Source: an uncultured Alphaproteobacteria bacterium
Lineage (GTDB): Bacteria; Pseudomonadota; Alphaproteobacteria; Methylaequorales; Methylaequoraceae
Length of the DNA stretch: 39,105 bases
Direction: 5' to 3'
Assembly: GCA_902536485.1 (NCBI GenBank)
Contig: CACAXP010000009.1
Coordinates: 1 to 39,105, forward strand
How positions within the stretch are numbered: the stretch's first letter is position 1; each line of letters opens with the position of its first letter. Positions 29,857 to 39,105 of this stretch are shown here, one piece after another. A program made the translations under genes and the position numbers. The notes below the pieces were generated by a model that was not told the DNA's origin, ran no database searches, and saw only the letters and a program-made list of their open reading frames with translations.

Positions 29857-30913
29857 CGTTATAAATTACAGGTCATTTTCAAAATTAATTTCTTTCTTTC
29901 CTCCAGAGCTTTTACACCATTTTTTTTTACAAGCGTTAAAGTTAAATTTTTTCCAAAAAAAAAAAAAATATGAAAATCTTTATACTAAAGTTCTTGGTAA
30001 AGACTTTGATAATCCAATTGGATTAGCTGCTGGCTTCGATAAAAACGCTGAAGTAATAAATGGTTCTTTTAATTTAGGTTTTGGTTTTGTAGAGGTAGGT
30101 ACAGTAACACCAATGCCACAAAAAGGAAATCCTAAGCCAAGAGTTTTTAAAATTCCTGAGTTTGAGGCCATTATTCAAAGACTTGGTTTTAACAATGCTG
30201 GAATTGAGGTTTTTTTGAATAACCTAAAAAAAATAAAAAAGAATGAAAGAGAAATTTTGGGAGTTAACATAGGTAAAAATAAAAATTCAAAAGATCCTGT
30301 TTCCGATTATAAATTTCTATATAACTTAGTCCAGCCATACGCTGATTATGTTACTATAAATATATCTTCACCAAATACACCTGGTTTAAGAGATTTACAA
30401 AAAAAGGACAAACTTGAAAAAATTCTTACAACACTTTCAGAGTTTAAAAAAAAAAAAACGTTTATAAAGTTGTCACCTGACCTCTCTGACAAAGAATTAG
30501 AGGATATTTGCAAGCTTTCTATGCATTCCAAGATAGTTGACGGACTTATTTTAACAAATACCACTATTAGTAGGAAGAGTTTACAGTCAAAACCATTGAG
30601 AGACTTTTGGAAAATATCTGAAGAAGGTGGTTTGTCTGGTCCACCACTTAAGGAATTAAGTAATAAAATTATCAAAAAAACTTATAAACTCACTAAAGGT
30701 AAAATTATTATAATAGGTGTTGGAGGTATTTCTAATGGGAGGGATGCTTTTGAAAAAATTTCTTGTGGTTGTAGTCTTCTGCAACTTTATACTTCTTTAG
30801 TCTATAAAGGACCAAATGTTGTTGTAAATATCCTTTCTGAGCTGAGTGAATTATTGAAAAAAAAAGGAATTAGAAAAGTTGAAGATCTTGTGGGGAAAAA
30901 TACTAATTTATGA
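29849..30913 (+). CDS. pyrD: dihydroorotate dehydrogenase (quinone)
   Basis: ORF 354 aa; FDNPIGLAAGFDKNAEVINGSFNLGFGFVEVGTVTPMPQKGNPKPRVFKI, NISSPNTPGLRDLQ, GVGGISNGRDAFEKISCGCSLLQLYTSLVYKGP. Confidence 0.97.
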   Translation: MLNVINYRSFSKLISFFPPELLHHFFLQALKLNFFQKKKKYENLYTKVLGKDFDNPIGLAAGFDKNAEVINGSFNLGFGFVEVGTVTPMPQKGNPKPRVFKIPEFEAIIQRLGFNNAGIEVFLNNLKKIKKNEREILGVNIGKNKNSKDPVSDYKFLYNLVQPYADYVTINISSPNTPGLRDLQKKDKLEKILTTLSEFKKKKTFIKLSPDLSDKELEDICKLSMHSKIVDGLILTNTTISRKSLQSKPLRDFWKISEEGGLSGPPLKELSNKIIKKTYKLTKGKIIIIGVGGISNGRDAFEKISCGCSLLQLYTSLVYKGPNVVVNILSELSELLKKKGIRKVEDLVGKNTNL

Positions 30914-31752
30914 GCGACCTTATAAAATTAAAAAGTTTAAAAGAGATTGAAGATAAATATGACATCTTTTTTATAGATTTGTGGGGAGTGATTCACAATG
31001 GTTTACAACTTTTTGAAAGTATCGAAAATGTTTTAAATAGACTAAAAAAAAAAAATAAAGTTATTTTTTTTATTACTAATGCTCCCAGAAGATCCTTTGT
31101 TATAGCAGATCAATTGAATGATTTTGGATTATCAAAAAATTTTTACGACCGTATTATTTCATCTGGTGAAATTACGTGGTTAAGCCTAAAAAAAAATTAT
31201 GAAAAGAAAAAATGTTTTATGATTGGTCCTCCAAGAGATTATCATCTTGTTGAAGGTCTTGATATTGAGGTTGTGGAAGATTATTCTAATGGGGTTGATA
31301 TAATAATCAATACAGGTCCGTGGGGTGATGATGATATTCTTGAAAATTATACAGACTTGTTAAACAGTTTAATAAAGTTTAATTCTTTGATGATTTGTTC
31401 AAACCCTGACAAGACTGTGATCAGAGGTAAAAATTTTATGATTTGCGCAGGACTTTTGGCGGAATATTATGAAAAAATAGGAGGGAAAGTTATATATTAT
31501 GGTAAGCCACACAGCAATATTTATGAATTTTGCTATAAATTTATAGAGGGAGGAAATAAAATTTTGGTAATTGGTGATTCTTTAGAAAATGACATAAAGG
31601 GAGCAAATTTACAAAAACTCGATTCAGTCTTAATTACAGATGGAATTCATAGAGAGGTAAATTATAACAAGGATATTGATAAAGAAAAATTAGATGATTT
31701 AATAAAAAAAAAAAATATCAAACCTAAGTTTGTTATGAGAAAACTAAACTAA
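30910..31752 (+). CDS. HAD-superfamily hydrolase, subfamily IIA (NagD-like)
   Basis: ORF 280 aa; FFIDLWGVIHNGLQLFESI, FITNAPRRSF, YGKPHSNIYEFCYK, ILVIGDSLENDIKGANLQKLDSVLITDG. Confidence 0.88.
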   Translation: MSDLIKLKSLKEIEDKYDIFFIDLWGVIHNGLQLFESIENVLNRLKKKNKVIFFITNAPRRSFVIADQLNDFGLSKNFYDRIISSGEITWLSLKKNYEKKKCFMIGPPRDYHLVEGLDIEVVEDYSNGVDIIINTGPWGDDDILENYTDLLNSLIKFNSLMICSNPDKTVIRGKNFMICAGLLAEYYEKIGGKVIYYGKPHSNIYEFCYKFIEGGNKILVIGDSLENDIKGANLQKLDSVLITDGIHREVNYNKDIDKEKLDDLIKKKNIKPKFVMRKLN

Positions 31753-31764
31753 ATTGGAAAAACA

Positions 31765-33882
31765 TTGTCAAAAATTAATATAAAAGATTGGATCAACTCT
31801 GCTGAAAAAGAGTTAAAAGAAAAGAAACTAGAGGAATTATTTTGGGAAACTCCTGAGGGAATTAAAGTTAAACCTCTTTATACAGAAGATGATATCAAAC
31901 AACTTAACCATGAAATTGGATTACCCGGTTTGCCACCGTATACTCGTGGCCCCAGAGCAACAATGTATGCTAATAGACCCTGGACTATTAGACAATATGC
32001 TGGATTTTCTACTGCAGAGGAATCAAATAAATTTTATAAAGAAGGATTAAAAAATGGCGTAATGGGTTTGTCAGTTGCATTTGATTTAGCAACTCATAGA
32101 GGTTATGACTCCGATCATCAAAGAGTCGTAGCAGATGTCGGTAATGCCGGTGTTGCAATTGATTCAGTTGAAGATATGAATAAACTTTTCGATGGAATTC
32201 CCCTTGAAAAAATGAGTGTTTCAATGACTATGAATGGGGCGGTTATCCCTGTTTTAGCCTGTTTCATTGCAAGTGGTTTGAATCAAGGTTGTCCTATTGA
32301 AAAACTAACAGGTACTATCCAAAACGATATTCTCAAAGAATTTATGGTTAGAAATACTTTTATCTTTCCACCGGAGCCCAGTATGAGAATTGTGGCTGAT
32401 ATAATTGAGTTTACCTCAAAAAAAATGCCCAAATTTAATTCAATATCTATAAGTGGTTATCACATGCAGGAGGCTGGAGCTAATCAAGTTCAAGAGCTTG
32501 CATATACTCTTGCAGATGGTAAGGAATATTTAGAAGCTGCTTTAAAAAGAGGCCTCGATATTGATGATTTTGCTCCTCGTTTGTCTTTCTTCTGGTCTAT
32601 TGGTATGAATTTTTTTATGGAAATTGCAAAGATGCGGGCCGCAAGATTTATGTGGTCAGAAATTGTCAAAAAATTCAACCCTAAAAATAGTAGAAGTCTT
32701 GCGCTCAGAACTCATTGTCAAACTTCAGGAGTTTCTCTTATGGAACAGGATGCCTATAATAATATAGTCAGAACAACAGTTGAGGCAATGGCGGCTGTCC
32801 TTGGGGGCACTCAGTCTTTACATACAAACAGTTTCGATGAGGCTTTAGCTTTGCCGACTACTTTTTCTGCCAGAATAGCAAGAAATACCCAACTGATACT
32901 TTCGGAGGAAACAGGTATTACTAACGTTATCGATCCATTGGCTGGCTCATACTATCTTGAAAGCCTGACATCGAGTATGGTTGTTGAGGCTAATAAATTG
33001 ATTAGTGAGATTGATGATGTTGGAGGAATGGTTAAGGCAATAGAAATGGGGATCCCAAAAATGAGAATCGAAGAAAGTTCAGCTAAGAGACAGGCAAAAG
33101 TTGACTCAGAGGAACAAATAATTGTGGGTGTTAACAAATATAAGCCAACTCAAAAACAAGATATAAATATCTTGTCAATTGATAATGATAAAGTTAGAAA
33201 AAAACAAATCTCTGCTCTAAATGAACTCAAAAAATCAAGAGATAACAAAATTGTTGATGAATATATAGAAAAGATTTCAGAGGTTGCCAGAGGCAACGGT
33301 AATCTTTTGGAAATATGTGTAGAGGCTGCAAAAAACTTTTGTACTGTTGGTGAAATGACTGGTGCGATGGAAAAGGTTTTTGGTAGACACACACTATCAA
33401 GTAAAACAATAAGTGGGGTTTATGGTAAAAATGTCAAATCAAACGAAAAAATAAGTTCTGTTAATACTCACATACAAAATTTTATCGATCGAAAAGGTAG
33501 AAGACCAAGAATGTTGGTTGTAAAAATGGGTCAAGATGGGCATGACAGAGGTGCAAAATTAATTGCTACTGCATTTGCGGATTTAGGATTTGATATTGAT
33601 GTAGGCCCTTTATTTCAAACGCCTGATGAGGCAGCAAAACAAGCAATTGAAAATGATGTTCATATTATTGGGGTTTCAACACTGGCAGCTGGTCATAAAA
33701 CCCTGGTTCCACTTTTAATAAAAGCACTTAAAAATAATGATGCAGATGGAATAAAAGTAATATGTGGAGGGGTTATTCCTCCTCAAGATTATAGTGACTT
33801 ATATAAGCTTGGTGTAAGCAAGGTTTTTGGACCTGGAACGAATATACCAGAAGCAGCTATTGAAATAATGGATATCCTCTGA
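31765..33882 (+). CDS. methylmalonyl-CoA mutase (adenosylcobalamin-dependent)
   Basis: ORF 705 aa, TTG start; [38 protein letters not shown], and B12-binding motif [26 protein letters not shown]. Confidence 0.96.
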   Translation: MSKINIKDWINSAEKELKEKKLEELFWETPEGIKVKPLYTEDDIKQLNHEIGLPGLPPYTRGPRATMYANRPWTIRQYAGFSTAEESNKFYKEGLKNGVMGLSVAFDLATHRGYDSDHQRVVADVGNAGVAIDSVEDMNKLFDGIPLEKMSVSMTMNGAVIPVLACFIASGLNQGCPIEKLTGTIQNDILKEFMVRNTFIFPPEPSMRIVADIIEFTSKKMPKFNSISISGYHMQEAGANQVQELAYTLADGKEYLEAALKRGLDIDDFAPRLSFFWSIGMNFFMEIAKMRAARFMWSEIVKKFNPKNSRSLALRTHCQTSGVSLMEQDAYNNIVRTTVEAMAAVLGGTQSLHTNSFDEALALPTTFSARIARNTQLILSEETGITNVIDPLAGSYYLESLTSSMVVEANKLISEIDDVGGMVKAIEMGIPKMRIEESSAKRQAKVDSEEQIIVGVNKYKPTQKQDINILSIDNDKVRKKQISALNELKKSRDNKIVDEYIEKISEVARGNGNLLEICVEAAKNFCTVGEMTGAMEKVFGRHTLSSKTISGVYGKNVKSNEKISSVNTHIQNFIDRKGRRPRMLVVKMGQDGHDRGAKLIATAFADLGFDIDVGPLFQTPDEAAKQAIENDVHIIGVSTLAAGHKTLVPLLIKALKNNDADGIKVICGGVIPPQDYSDLYKLGVSKVFGPGTNIPEAAIEIMDIL

Positions 33883-33886
33883 TATA

Positions 33887-33903
33887 TTAACCAAATTGGT
33901 TAA
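33887..33903. promoter_or_regulatory. perfect 17-bp palindrome TTAACCAA-a-TTGGTTAA immediately upstream of the HTH-MeaB start codon
   Basis: Read directly; lies in the 23-nt gap between the mutase stop (33882) and ATG 33906. Operator function is an inference. Confidence 0.55.
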
Positions 33904-33905
33904 AT

Positions 33906-35096
33906 ATGAAACTTCAGGACTATCTTAGATTTAGAAGAATTAAGAATAAAACCTTCGCTAAACTCTTAAATATTTCCCCAGTATCTCTATCCAGATATAT
34001 AAGTGGCGAAAGATTTCCAGAAAAAAAAATTTTAATAAAAATTCATAATTTATCTGAAGGTTTGGTAAGCCCTAATGATTTTTGTTTACAGGATGATAAA
34101 AATTATGATGTTAACGAAAGTCAAAAGATAGAATTAAAAAAGTTTCACCAGCATATTCTATCCGGTTCAAGAAAACACTTAGGTAAAGTAATTACATTAA
34201 TCGAATCGTCGCGTGAAAAGGATCAAATAACCTCCGAAAAACTTCTGGAGTTATTTAAAGGAAACGATAAATCAATTAGAATTGGAATAACTGGTGTGCC
34301 TGGAGTTGGTAAATCTACTTTTATTGAATCATTTGGAATGAAACTCATAAGAAAAGGTTTTAAGGTTGCAGTGTTAGCTGTTGACCCCTCATCACGTTTT
34401 TCAGGTGGATCAATCCTGGGTGATAAAACGAGAATGGAAAAACTTTCTGTAAACAAAAATGCATTCATTAGACCGTCCCCTAGTAGTGGCCACCTAGGAG
34501 GTGTAGCAAAAAGGACTTCTGAATCTATTTTATGTTTAGAGGAAGCAGGGTTTAATATTATCTTTGTTGAAACAATGGGTGTTGGACAGGCTGAAACAGA
34601 AGTTTATGATATGGTTGATATTTTTCTTGTTCTTTTACTCCCTGCTGGAGGTGACGAGTTGCAAGGGATAAAAAAAGGTATTATTGAAATGGCCGATTTA
34701 ATTATCGTAAATAAAGCTGATGGAGAATTAAAAAAATCAGCTGAAATTACTCAAAGAGAATATAAAAATGCTAGTCACATTACAAATAAATCAAGAATAA
34801 ATGAGGACATTGGTGTTATGATTTGTTCATCATTAAATCAATCTGGTTTTGAGAATGTTTGGAAATATATATTAAAATTTATAGATATTAGAAAAAAAAA
34901 TAATGCCTTTATAAATGAAAGAAACTTACAAAAAATAAATAGAATGTGGGGGCTAGTAGATTTAAAAGTAAAAGGATTTGTGAAAAATCTTTCCTCAAGA
35001 AAATTCGTTCAAGAGCTTTTGAAAAATGTTAAAATAAACAATTTAAGTATGTATCGTGCTGTGAAAATGATCAGTAATTACATAATTAAAAAATAA
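33906..35096 (+). CDS. meaB: MeaB/ArgK-family G-protein chaperone of methylmalonyl-CoA mutase with N-terminal XRE/Cro-like HTH domain
   Basis: ORF 396 aa; residues ~1-65 MKLQDYLRFRRIKNKTFAKLLNISPVSLSRYISGERFPEKKILIKIHNLSEGLVSPNDF look like an HTH; from ~residue 78 HILSGSRKHLGKVITLIESSR, GITGVPGVGKSTFIESFG, AVDPSSRFSGGSILGDKTRME, FVETMGVGQAETEVYDMVD are MeaB. Confidence 0.92.
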   Translation: MKLQDYLRFRRIKNKTFAKLLNISPVSLSRYISGERFPEKKILIKIHNLSEGLVSPNDFCLQDDKNYDVNESQKIELKKFHQHILSGSRKHLGKVITLIESSREKDQITSEKLLELFKGNDKSIRIGITGVPGVGKSTFIESFGMKLIRKGFKVAVLAVDPSSRFSGGSILGDKTRMEKLSVNKNAFIRPSPSSGHLGGVAKRTSESILCLEEAGFNIIFVETMGVGQAETEVYDMVDIFLVLLLPAGGDELQGIKKGIIEMADLIIVNKADGELKKSAEITQREYKNASHITNKSRINEDIGVMICSSLNQSGFENVWKYILKFIDIRKKNNAFINERNLQKINRMWGLVDLKVKGFVKNLSSRKFVQELLKNVKINNLSMYRAVKMISNYIIKK

Positions 35097-35142
35097 ATTG
35101 ATTGTTTATTGATTTTTTTAATTTTTTGTGTTCTATAAACTT

Positions 35143-35424
35143 ATGGTTAAAAAATGTGACATAACAAATGTAAAACCTATGACAGGCAATAATGTAAGTC
35201 ATGCTGTAAATAAAACAAAAAGAAGGTTTTTTCCAAACCTTCAAAACACCTCTTTTTTTTCTGAAATTTTAGGTAAGAAAATTAAACTCAAAGTAACTTC
35301 AAAGGGAATTAAAACAGTTGAAAAAAATGGTGGAATTGACAAATACTTGCTTAATTCCAAAAACTCTAAACTTAACAGTGAAACTCGAAAACTAAAAAAA
35401 ATTTTAACTTCAAAAATCTCCTAA
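35143..35424 (+). CDS. rpmB: 50S ribosomal protein L28
   Basis: Start taken at the internal ATG 35143: MVKKCDITNVKPMTGNNVSHAVNKTKRRFFPNLQ; listed ORF starts 5 codons upstream. Confidence 0.95.
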   Translation: MVKKCDITNVKPMTGNNVSHAVNKTKRRFFPNLQNTSFFSEILGKKIKLKVTSKGIKTVEKNGGIDKYLLNSKNSKLNSETRKLKKILTSKIS

Positions 35425-35432
35425 ATTTCCTG

Positions 35433-37169
35433 TCAGGTCAGCATCCTAGATAAATTTTCAATAATTATATCACCAAGGCTATCAACATCCTCAATAACAA
35501 AAGCGTTTTCGTAATATTTTGAAACATCATGTCCTATGCCAATAGCAAGAAGCTGAACTTTATTTTTTTTTTGAATTTGATCAACAATTTCTTTCAAATG
35601 ATTATCAAGAATATCAGGAGTATTAGTTGAAAGAGTTGAATCATCAACAGGAGCACCATCTGAAATAACTATCAAGATCTTTTTTTTTTCTCTTCTTAAA
35701 TTTAATCTACTATATGCCCATGAAAGTGCTTCTCCATCAATATTTTCTTTAAGAAGCCCCTCTTTAAGAACCAAACCAAGGTTTTTTTTACAATTAGACC
35801 ATCTACAATCAGCGTCTTTGTAGATGATGTGTAAGAGGTCATTTAATCTTCCAGGAAAACTTGGTTTTCCATGGTTTTCCCATTTTTTCTTTGATTCACC
35901 TCCCTTCCATTCCTTAGTTGTAAAGCCAAGAATTTCTACATTTACATTACATTTTTCTAAAACCTTAGTAATTATTTCAGTCGTTATAGCGGAAGTTATG
36001 ATTGGTTTTCCTCTCATTGAACCCGAGTTATCTAGTAGTAAACTTACAACTGTATTTTTTTCTCTAATTTGTTTCTCGTATTTAAAAATGTCTTGGTATT
36101 CTGGATTAGCAATAAAATTAGCAAACTTTGATGAATCAAAGTGTCCTTCCTCTTGGTCGTAAATCCAGGAGTTTCTATTCAAAGAATTAAATAGTCTGTC
36201 AAGCTTTCGTGCAAGTTTATTAATAAGACCATGATTTTCAGAATATTCTTTTTCAAACTTTCTTCTTAATTCTTCTAATTCTTCTAAGGTTGCAAGTTTT
36301 TCAGCATTAATAAAAAGGTCAAATTCTTTGGTAAATTGATTGTAAGTTTTTTTTTTTATTTTATCAAAGCTATCTTCATCTACAATTGATTTGTCGAATT
36401 TATTCTTTTCTTTTCTACCTTCTTTTTCAGAAATATCAGAAAAAATCCTTGATTCTTTTTCTTTTTGTTTTGGTTTTTGTTGTTCTATTTTCTGATTTTT
36501 GTCGTTTAAATTTTCATTTTTTTCAGTTGGATTAAATTCTTCTTTTTGCTTTTCACTCGTAAGTTTTTTTATTAGTTTTATACATTCCTTTGAAAACTCT
36601 TCTTGAACATTTAATTTGTTAAAAATATTTACAAAATCTGATTCTAACAATTTAGGATAATATTTTTTCAATAAATTTTTGTTATTTTTTTTGTATTCAA
36701 AAAAATCAATAAGTGATTTGAAAAGTATTATTTCTTTTTTGTCTAGTTCATAACCAAATAAAAGATTGAGTCTGTCGAAATACTTTTTTATGTTTATCTT
36801 ACATCCCTTATATTCATAACTCAGGTAAATTGATCTTGAATAGTTTAGAAGGTTATAAAGCATTTGGTGGGTATTATTTTTTGGGTAAAATTTAATGTAA
36901 ATCTTTTCGTTAATATACCTTAAATTAATTGCTTTAAAGTCAAACCAACCTCTGGTAATTTTTAAATTTCTATTGTCGATTGATGTTTGATTTTTTTCAA
37001 ATGGATTATTGTGAAAATCGTTGTTTTTTTCGTGAGTTTGATAGTTACTATTTGAAAGAGAGTTAGCTACGATTTTTTGATTATTAAGAATTTCTTCTTT
37101 ATTTTGAGTTTTAGTCAAGTTCTTTCCCAAAACATCTTTGATATAGTTCAGAGATAACTTTTTTATCAC
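35433..37169 (-). CDS. cobT: aerobic cobaltochelatase subunit CobT (vWA domain)
   Basis: ORF 578 aa; NTVVSLLLDNSGSMRGKPI MIDAS motif, NIDGEALSWAYSRLNLRREKKKILIVISDGAPVDDST. The ATG start overlaps cobS by 59 nt; an in-frame TTG at 37118 would reduce this to 8 nt. Confidence 0.93.
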   Translation of the reverse strand: MIKKLSLNYIKDVLGKNLTKTQNKEEILNNQKIVANSLSNSNYQTHEKNNDFHNNPFEKNQTSIDNRNLKITRGWFDFKAINLRYINEKIYIKFYPKNNTHQMLYNLLNYSRSIYLSYEYKGCKINIKKYFDRLNLLFGYELDKKEIILFKSLIDFFEYKKNNKNLLKKYYPKLLESDFVNIFNKLNVQEEFSKECIKLIKKLTSEKQKEEFNPTEKNENLNDKNQKIEQQKPKQKEKESRIFSDISEKEGRKEKNKFDKSIVDEDSFDKIKKKTYNQFTKEFDLFINAEKLATLEELEELRRKFEKEYSENHGLINKLARKLDRLFNSLNRNSWIYDQEEGHFDSSKFANFIANPEYQDIFKYEKQIREKNTVVSLLLDNSGSMRGKPIITSAITTEIITKVLEKCNVNVEILGFTTKEWKGGESKKKWENHGKPSFPGRLNDLLHIIYKDADCRWSNCKKNLGLVLKEGLLKENIDGEALSWAYSRLNLRREKKKILIVISDGAPVDDSTLSTNTPDILDNHLKEIVDQIQKKNKVQLLAIGIGHDVSKYYENAFVIEDVDSLGDIIIENLSRMLT

Positions 37170-38070
37170 TTTCAGTACATTTATTAAAAAAAGTAAGCTT
37201 GAAAGCTAGTTCAGTGTTATCAAAAATTTCGATATTTTGAGCCCATATTATTGAGGTCCTTGGAGAAATTATTGTAGAAATATCATTATTCGAAAAAGAT
37301 TTTCTCACTAAATTTGCAAGTTTTACCATGTTATTTATTTCATCTTTTATTTTTTTTGTAGTTTTTCCAAGTTTGTTTTTAATAATATTCACTTCTGTTT
37401 CTGAGTTCATGAAATCCAAGGTAGTAAATATATTCCATCTATCAAGTTGTCCTTGATTTAAATTTTGTGTGCCATGATATAAGCCTGACATATCACCAGT
37501 ACCAAGTGTGTTGCATGTTCCAAATATTCGAAACAACGGGTTAGGCGTTATTACTTTGTTTTGATCTAAAAGGGTCAATTTACCATCCGACTCTAAAAGC
37601 CTTTGAATTACAAACATAACGTCTGGTCTACCTGCGTCGTATTCATCAAAAACTAAAGCAACAGGATTTTCGATTGACCATGGAAGCATTCCTTGCTTAA
37701 AAGTTGTAACTTGTTTTTGATCTTTAATAGTTATGGCATCCTTACCTAATAGATCAAATCTACTTATATGACCATCAAGATTAATCCTAAGGCATGGCCA
37801 ATTAAGTCGAGCGGCAATTTGTTCTATATGAGTAGATTTCCCAGTACCATGTAGACCTTGAATTAAAACTCTTTTATTATGATTAAAACCAGCTAGGATT
37901 GATAAGGTAGTAGTTTCATCAAAAATATAAGTGTTGTCTATTTCTGGAACAAGTTGAGTTTTTTTTGAAAAATGACGAACTTTAACTCTTTTTTTAATTC
38001 CAAATAGTTCGTCGCTATAAGATACTTTGTCTGTCTTTCTTAAAATTTCTAAATCATTATTTAATTTCAT
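37111..38070 (-). CDS. cobS: aerobic cobaltochelatase subunit CobS (AAA+ ATPase)
   Basis: ORF 319 aa; VLIQGLHGTGKSTHIEQIAARLNWPCLRINLDGHISRFDLLGKDAI, ALVFDEYDAGRPDVMFVIQRLLE. Confidence 0.96.
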   Translation of the reverse strand: MKLNNDLEILRKTDKVSYSDELFGIKKRVKVRHFSKKTQLVPEIDNTYIFDETTTLSILAGFNHNKRVLIQGLHGTGKSTHIEQIAARLNWPCLRINLDGHISRFDLLGKDAITIKDQKQVTTFKQGMLPWSIENPVALVFDEYDAGRPDVMFVIQRLLESDGKLTLLDQNKVITPNPLFRIFGTCNTLGTGDMSGLYHGTQNLNQGQLDRWNIFTTLDFMNSETEVNIIKNKLGKTTKKIKDEINNMVKLANLVRKSFSNNDISTIISPRTSIIWAQNIEIFDNTELAFKLTFFNKCTESDKKVISELYQRCFGKELD

Positions 38071-38635
38071 GGTTATCCTTAGCTAGCTGGAGTAAAAAAT
38101 TATAAGCATTATTAATTTCTTTAATTTTTGAATCTTTGTTTAAAAAATTTCTATTAAGATCTGGGTGATACTTTTTAACTAATTCTTTATATCTCTTTTT
38201 CAATATTTTTTCACTAAAATCATCACTTAAAGAAAATATTTTAAGAGCATTTTTCACTTTAGAATCATTTTTTTTGTCACGAAAAAAAGATTTATTCTTC
38301 CTTTTGAATTTTATTTTCTCTTGGTCTAAGCTGTTTTCAAATTCAAATTTAATTTTTGAACCATATCCATAAGAAAATGGTCTTGTTGGTCTGCCTTCAA
38401 AGAAATCATTTTTCTGAAAATCATAAATTTGTTTTTGACTTTTTCCAGCAAAGTAATTCCATCTTTTGTTATAAATTTTAATGTGATGAAGACAGAAAAA
38501 ATATTTTTCCTGACTGTTTGGTGATTTTGGAGCTTCATATTCGCCTTCATTTAAACAACCTTTTTCCTGACATAATCTAATTTTTTTGCCATTATCGGAT
38601 TTAATAAAAGTTGGTTTATTTGACTTTTTTTTCAT
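38057..38635 (-). CDS. J-domain (DnaJ-like) protein
   Basis: ORF 192 aa; N-terminal CQEKGCLNEGEYEAPKSPNS..FFCLHHIKIYNKRWNYFAGKS and C-terminal KKRYKELVKKYHPDLNR J-domain with HPD. Confidence 0.9.
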   Translation of the reverse strand: MKKKSNKPTFIKSDNGKKIRLCQEKGCLNEGEYEAPKSPNSQEKYFFCLHHIKIYNKRWNYFAGKSQKQIYDFQKNDFFEGRPTRPFSYGYGSKIKFEFENSLDQEKIKFKRKNKSFFRDKKNDSKVKNALKIFSLSDDFSEKILKKRYKELVKKYHPDLNRNFLNKDSKIKEINNAYNFLLQLAKDNHEIK

Positions 38636-38657
38636 AATGTATTTTATTATTTATTAT

Positions 38658-38909
38658 ATGGATGAATCAACTATATATAAAAAACTTTACGATTTCTTTA
38701 AACCTGAAATTCTTAAAGTTATAAACGATTCTGAAAAACACAAAGGACATTCAGGAAGTCCAAACTCTGGAAACTCGCATTTTTCAATAACCATTAAGTC
38801 AAAAAAGTTAAACGGTCTTACTAGAGTTAATGGACAAAGAGCTATTTATAAAGTTCTTGAGGAAGATTTGGCTGAATACATTCATGCACTTTCAATAAAA
38901 ATTATTTAA
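38658..38909 (+). CDS. bolA: BolA family protein
   Basis: Start at ATG 38658 rather than 38586: KVINDSEKHKGHSG...SHFSITIKSKKLNGLTRVNGQRAIYKVLEEDLAEYIHALSIKII. Confidence 0.93.
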   Translation: MDESTIYKKLYDFFKPEILKVINDSEKHKGHSGSPNSGNSHFSITIKSKKLNGLTRVNGQRAIYKVLEEDLAEYIHALSIKII

Positions 38910-39105
38910 CTTCCATAGCCAGTGCCAAACATAAATTCTTGATGCTTTTTTAAAGAATCTTGTAGTTCACTATGAGCATAATCATATAAATCTCTCATAG
39001 ATAATATTCCGATTATTTTTTTATTTTCAACAACAGGGAGGTGTCGAAAACCTCTTGATTTCATAATATGGATAGCGTCATGAGTTGTTTTTTTGGGTGA
39101 AATAG
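38906..39105 (-). CDS. CBS-domain protein (partial, N-terminus beyond window)
   Basis: Minus-strand translation ISPKKTTHDAIHIMKSRGFRHLPVVENKKIIGILSMRDLYDYAHSELQDSLKKHQEFMFGTGYGS*; stop overlaps the bolA stop. Confidence 0.85.
   Translation of the reverse strand, partial: ISPKKTTHDAIHIMKSRGFRHLPVVENKKIIGILSMRDLYDYAHSELQDSLKKHQEFMFGTGYGS

Noticed and set aside
32009-33409. Several 60-80 aa minus-strand ORFs within methylmalonyl-CoA mutase
   Set aside because: Antisense to a well-supported CDS; overlapping in different frames, no homology recognisable.
35222-35242. Perfect 8-bp hairpin GAAGGTTT-ttttcc-like loop-AAACCTTC inside rpmB
   Set aside because: Falls on the conserved RRFFPNLQ coding motif; probably coincidental to codon choice and lacks a terminator-like T run.

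Overview
AT-rich window that looks like chromosome of a marine-type alphaproteobacterium; the lineage is inferred from gene content and order only. Left to right it contains: (1) a tetrahydromethanopterin-linked C1 module, with mtdB (partial), beta-RFAP synthase, a pterin carbinolamine dehydratase-like gene and fhcB-fhcD-fhcC, but no fhcA at the expected position; (2) a compact hopanoid/isoprenoid locus, with an hpnM/mlaC-like gene, hpnA, ispH, hpnH, then on the minus strand hpnB-hpnC-dxs-hpnD-hpnE-shc-hpnG; (3) a TorF-like porin and ctaA/cox15; (4) sulfate assimilation genes cysH-cysD-cysNC and, on the other side of groESL, DUF2849-cysI-DUF934; (5) groESL with a perfect CIRCE operator; (6) class I lysS, DUF952, pyrD and a NagD-like HAD gene; (7) methylmalonyl-CoA mutase followed by a MeaB/ArgK GTPase carrying an N-terminal XRE/Cro-like HTH domain, with a 17-bp palindrome directly before its start codon; (8) rpmB, cobT, cobS, a J-domain protein, bolA and a partial CBS-domain gene. 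The most unusual observations are the HTH-MeaB fusion with its adjacent palindrome, the apparently membrane-anchored MlaC/HpnM-like protein, the gap where fhcA is expected, and hpnE lacking any ATG/GTG/TTG start upstream of its FAD-binding motif. No CRISPR array, transposon, rRNA or tRNA was recognised. All product calls come from reading motifs by eye; no database search was run.
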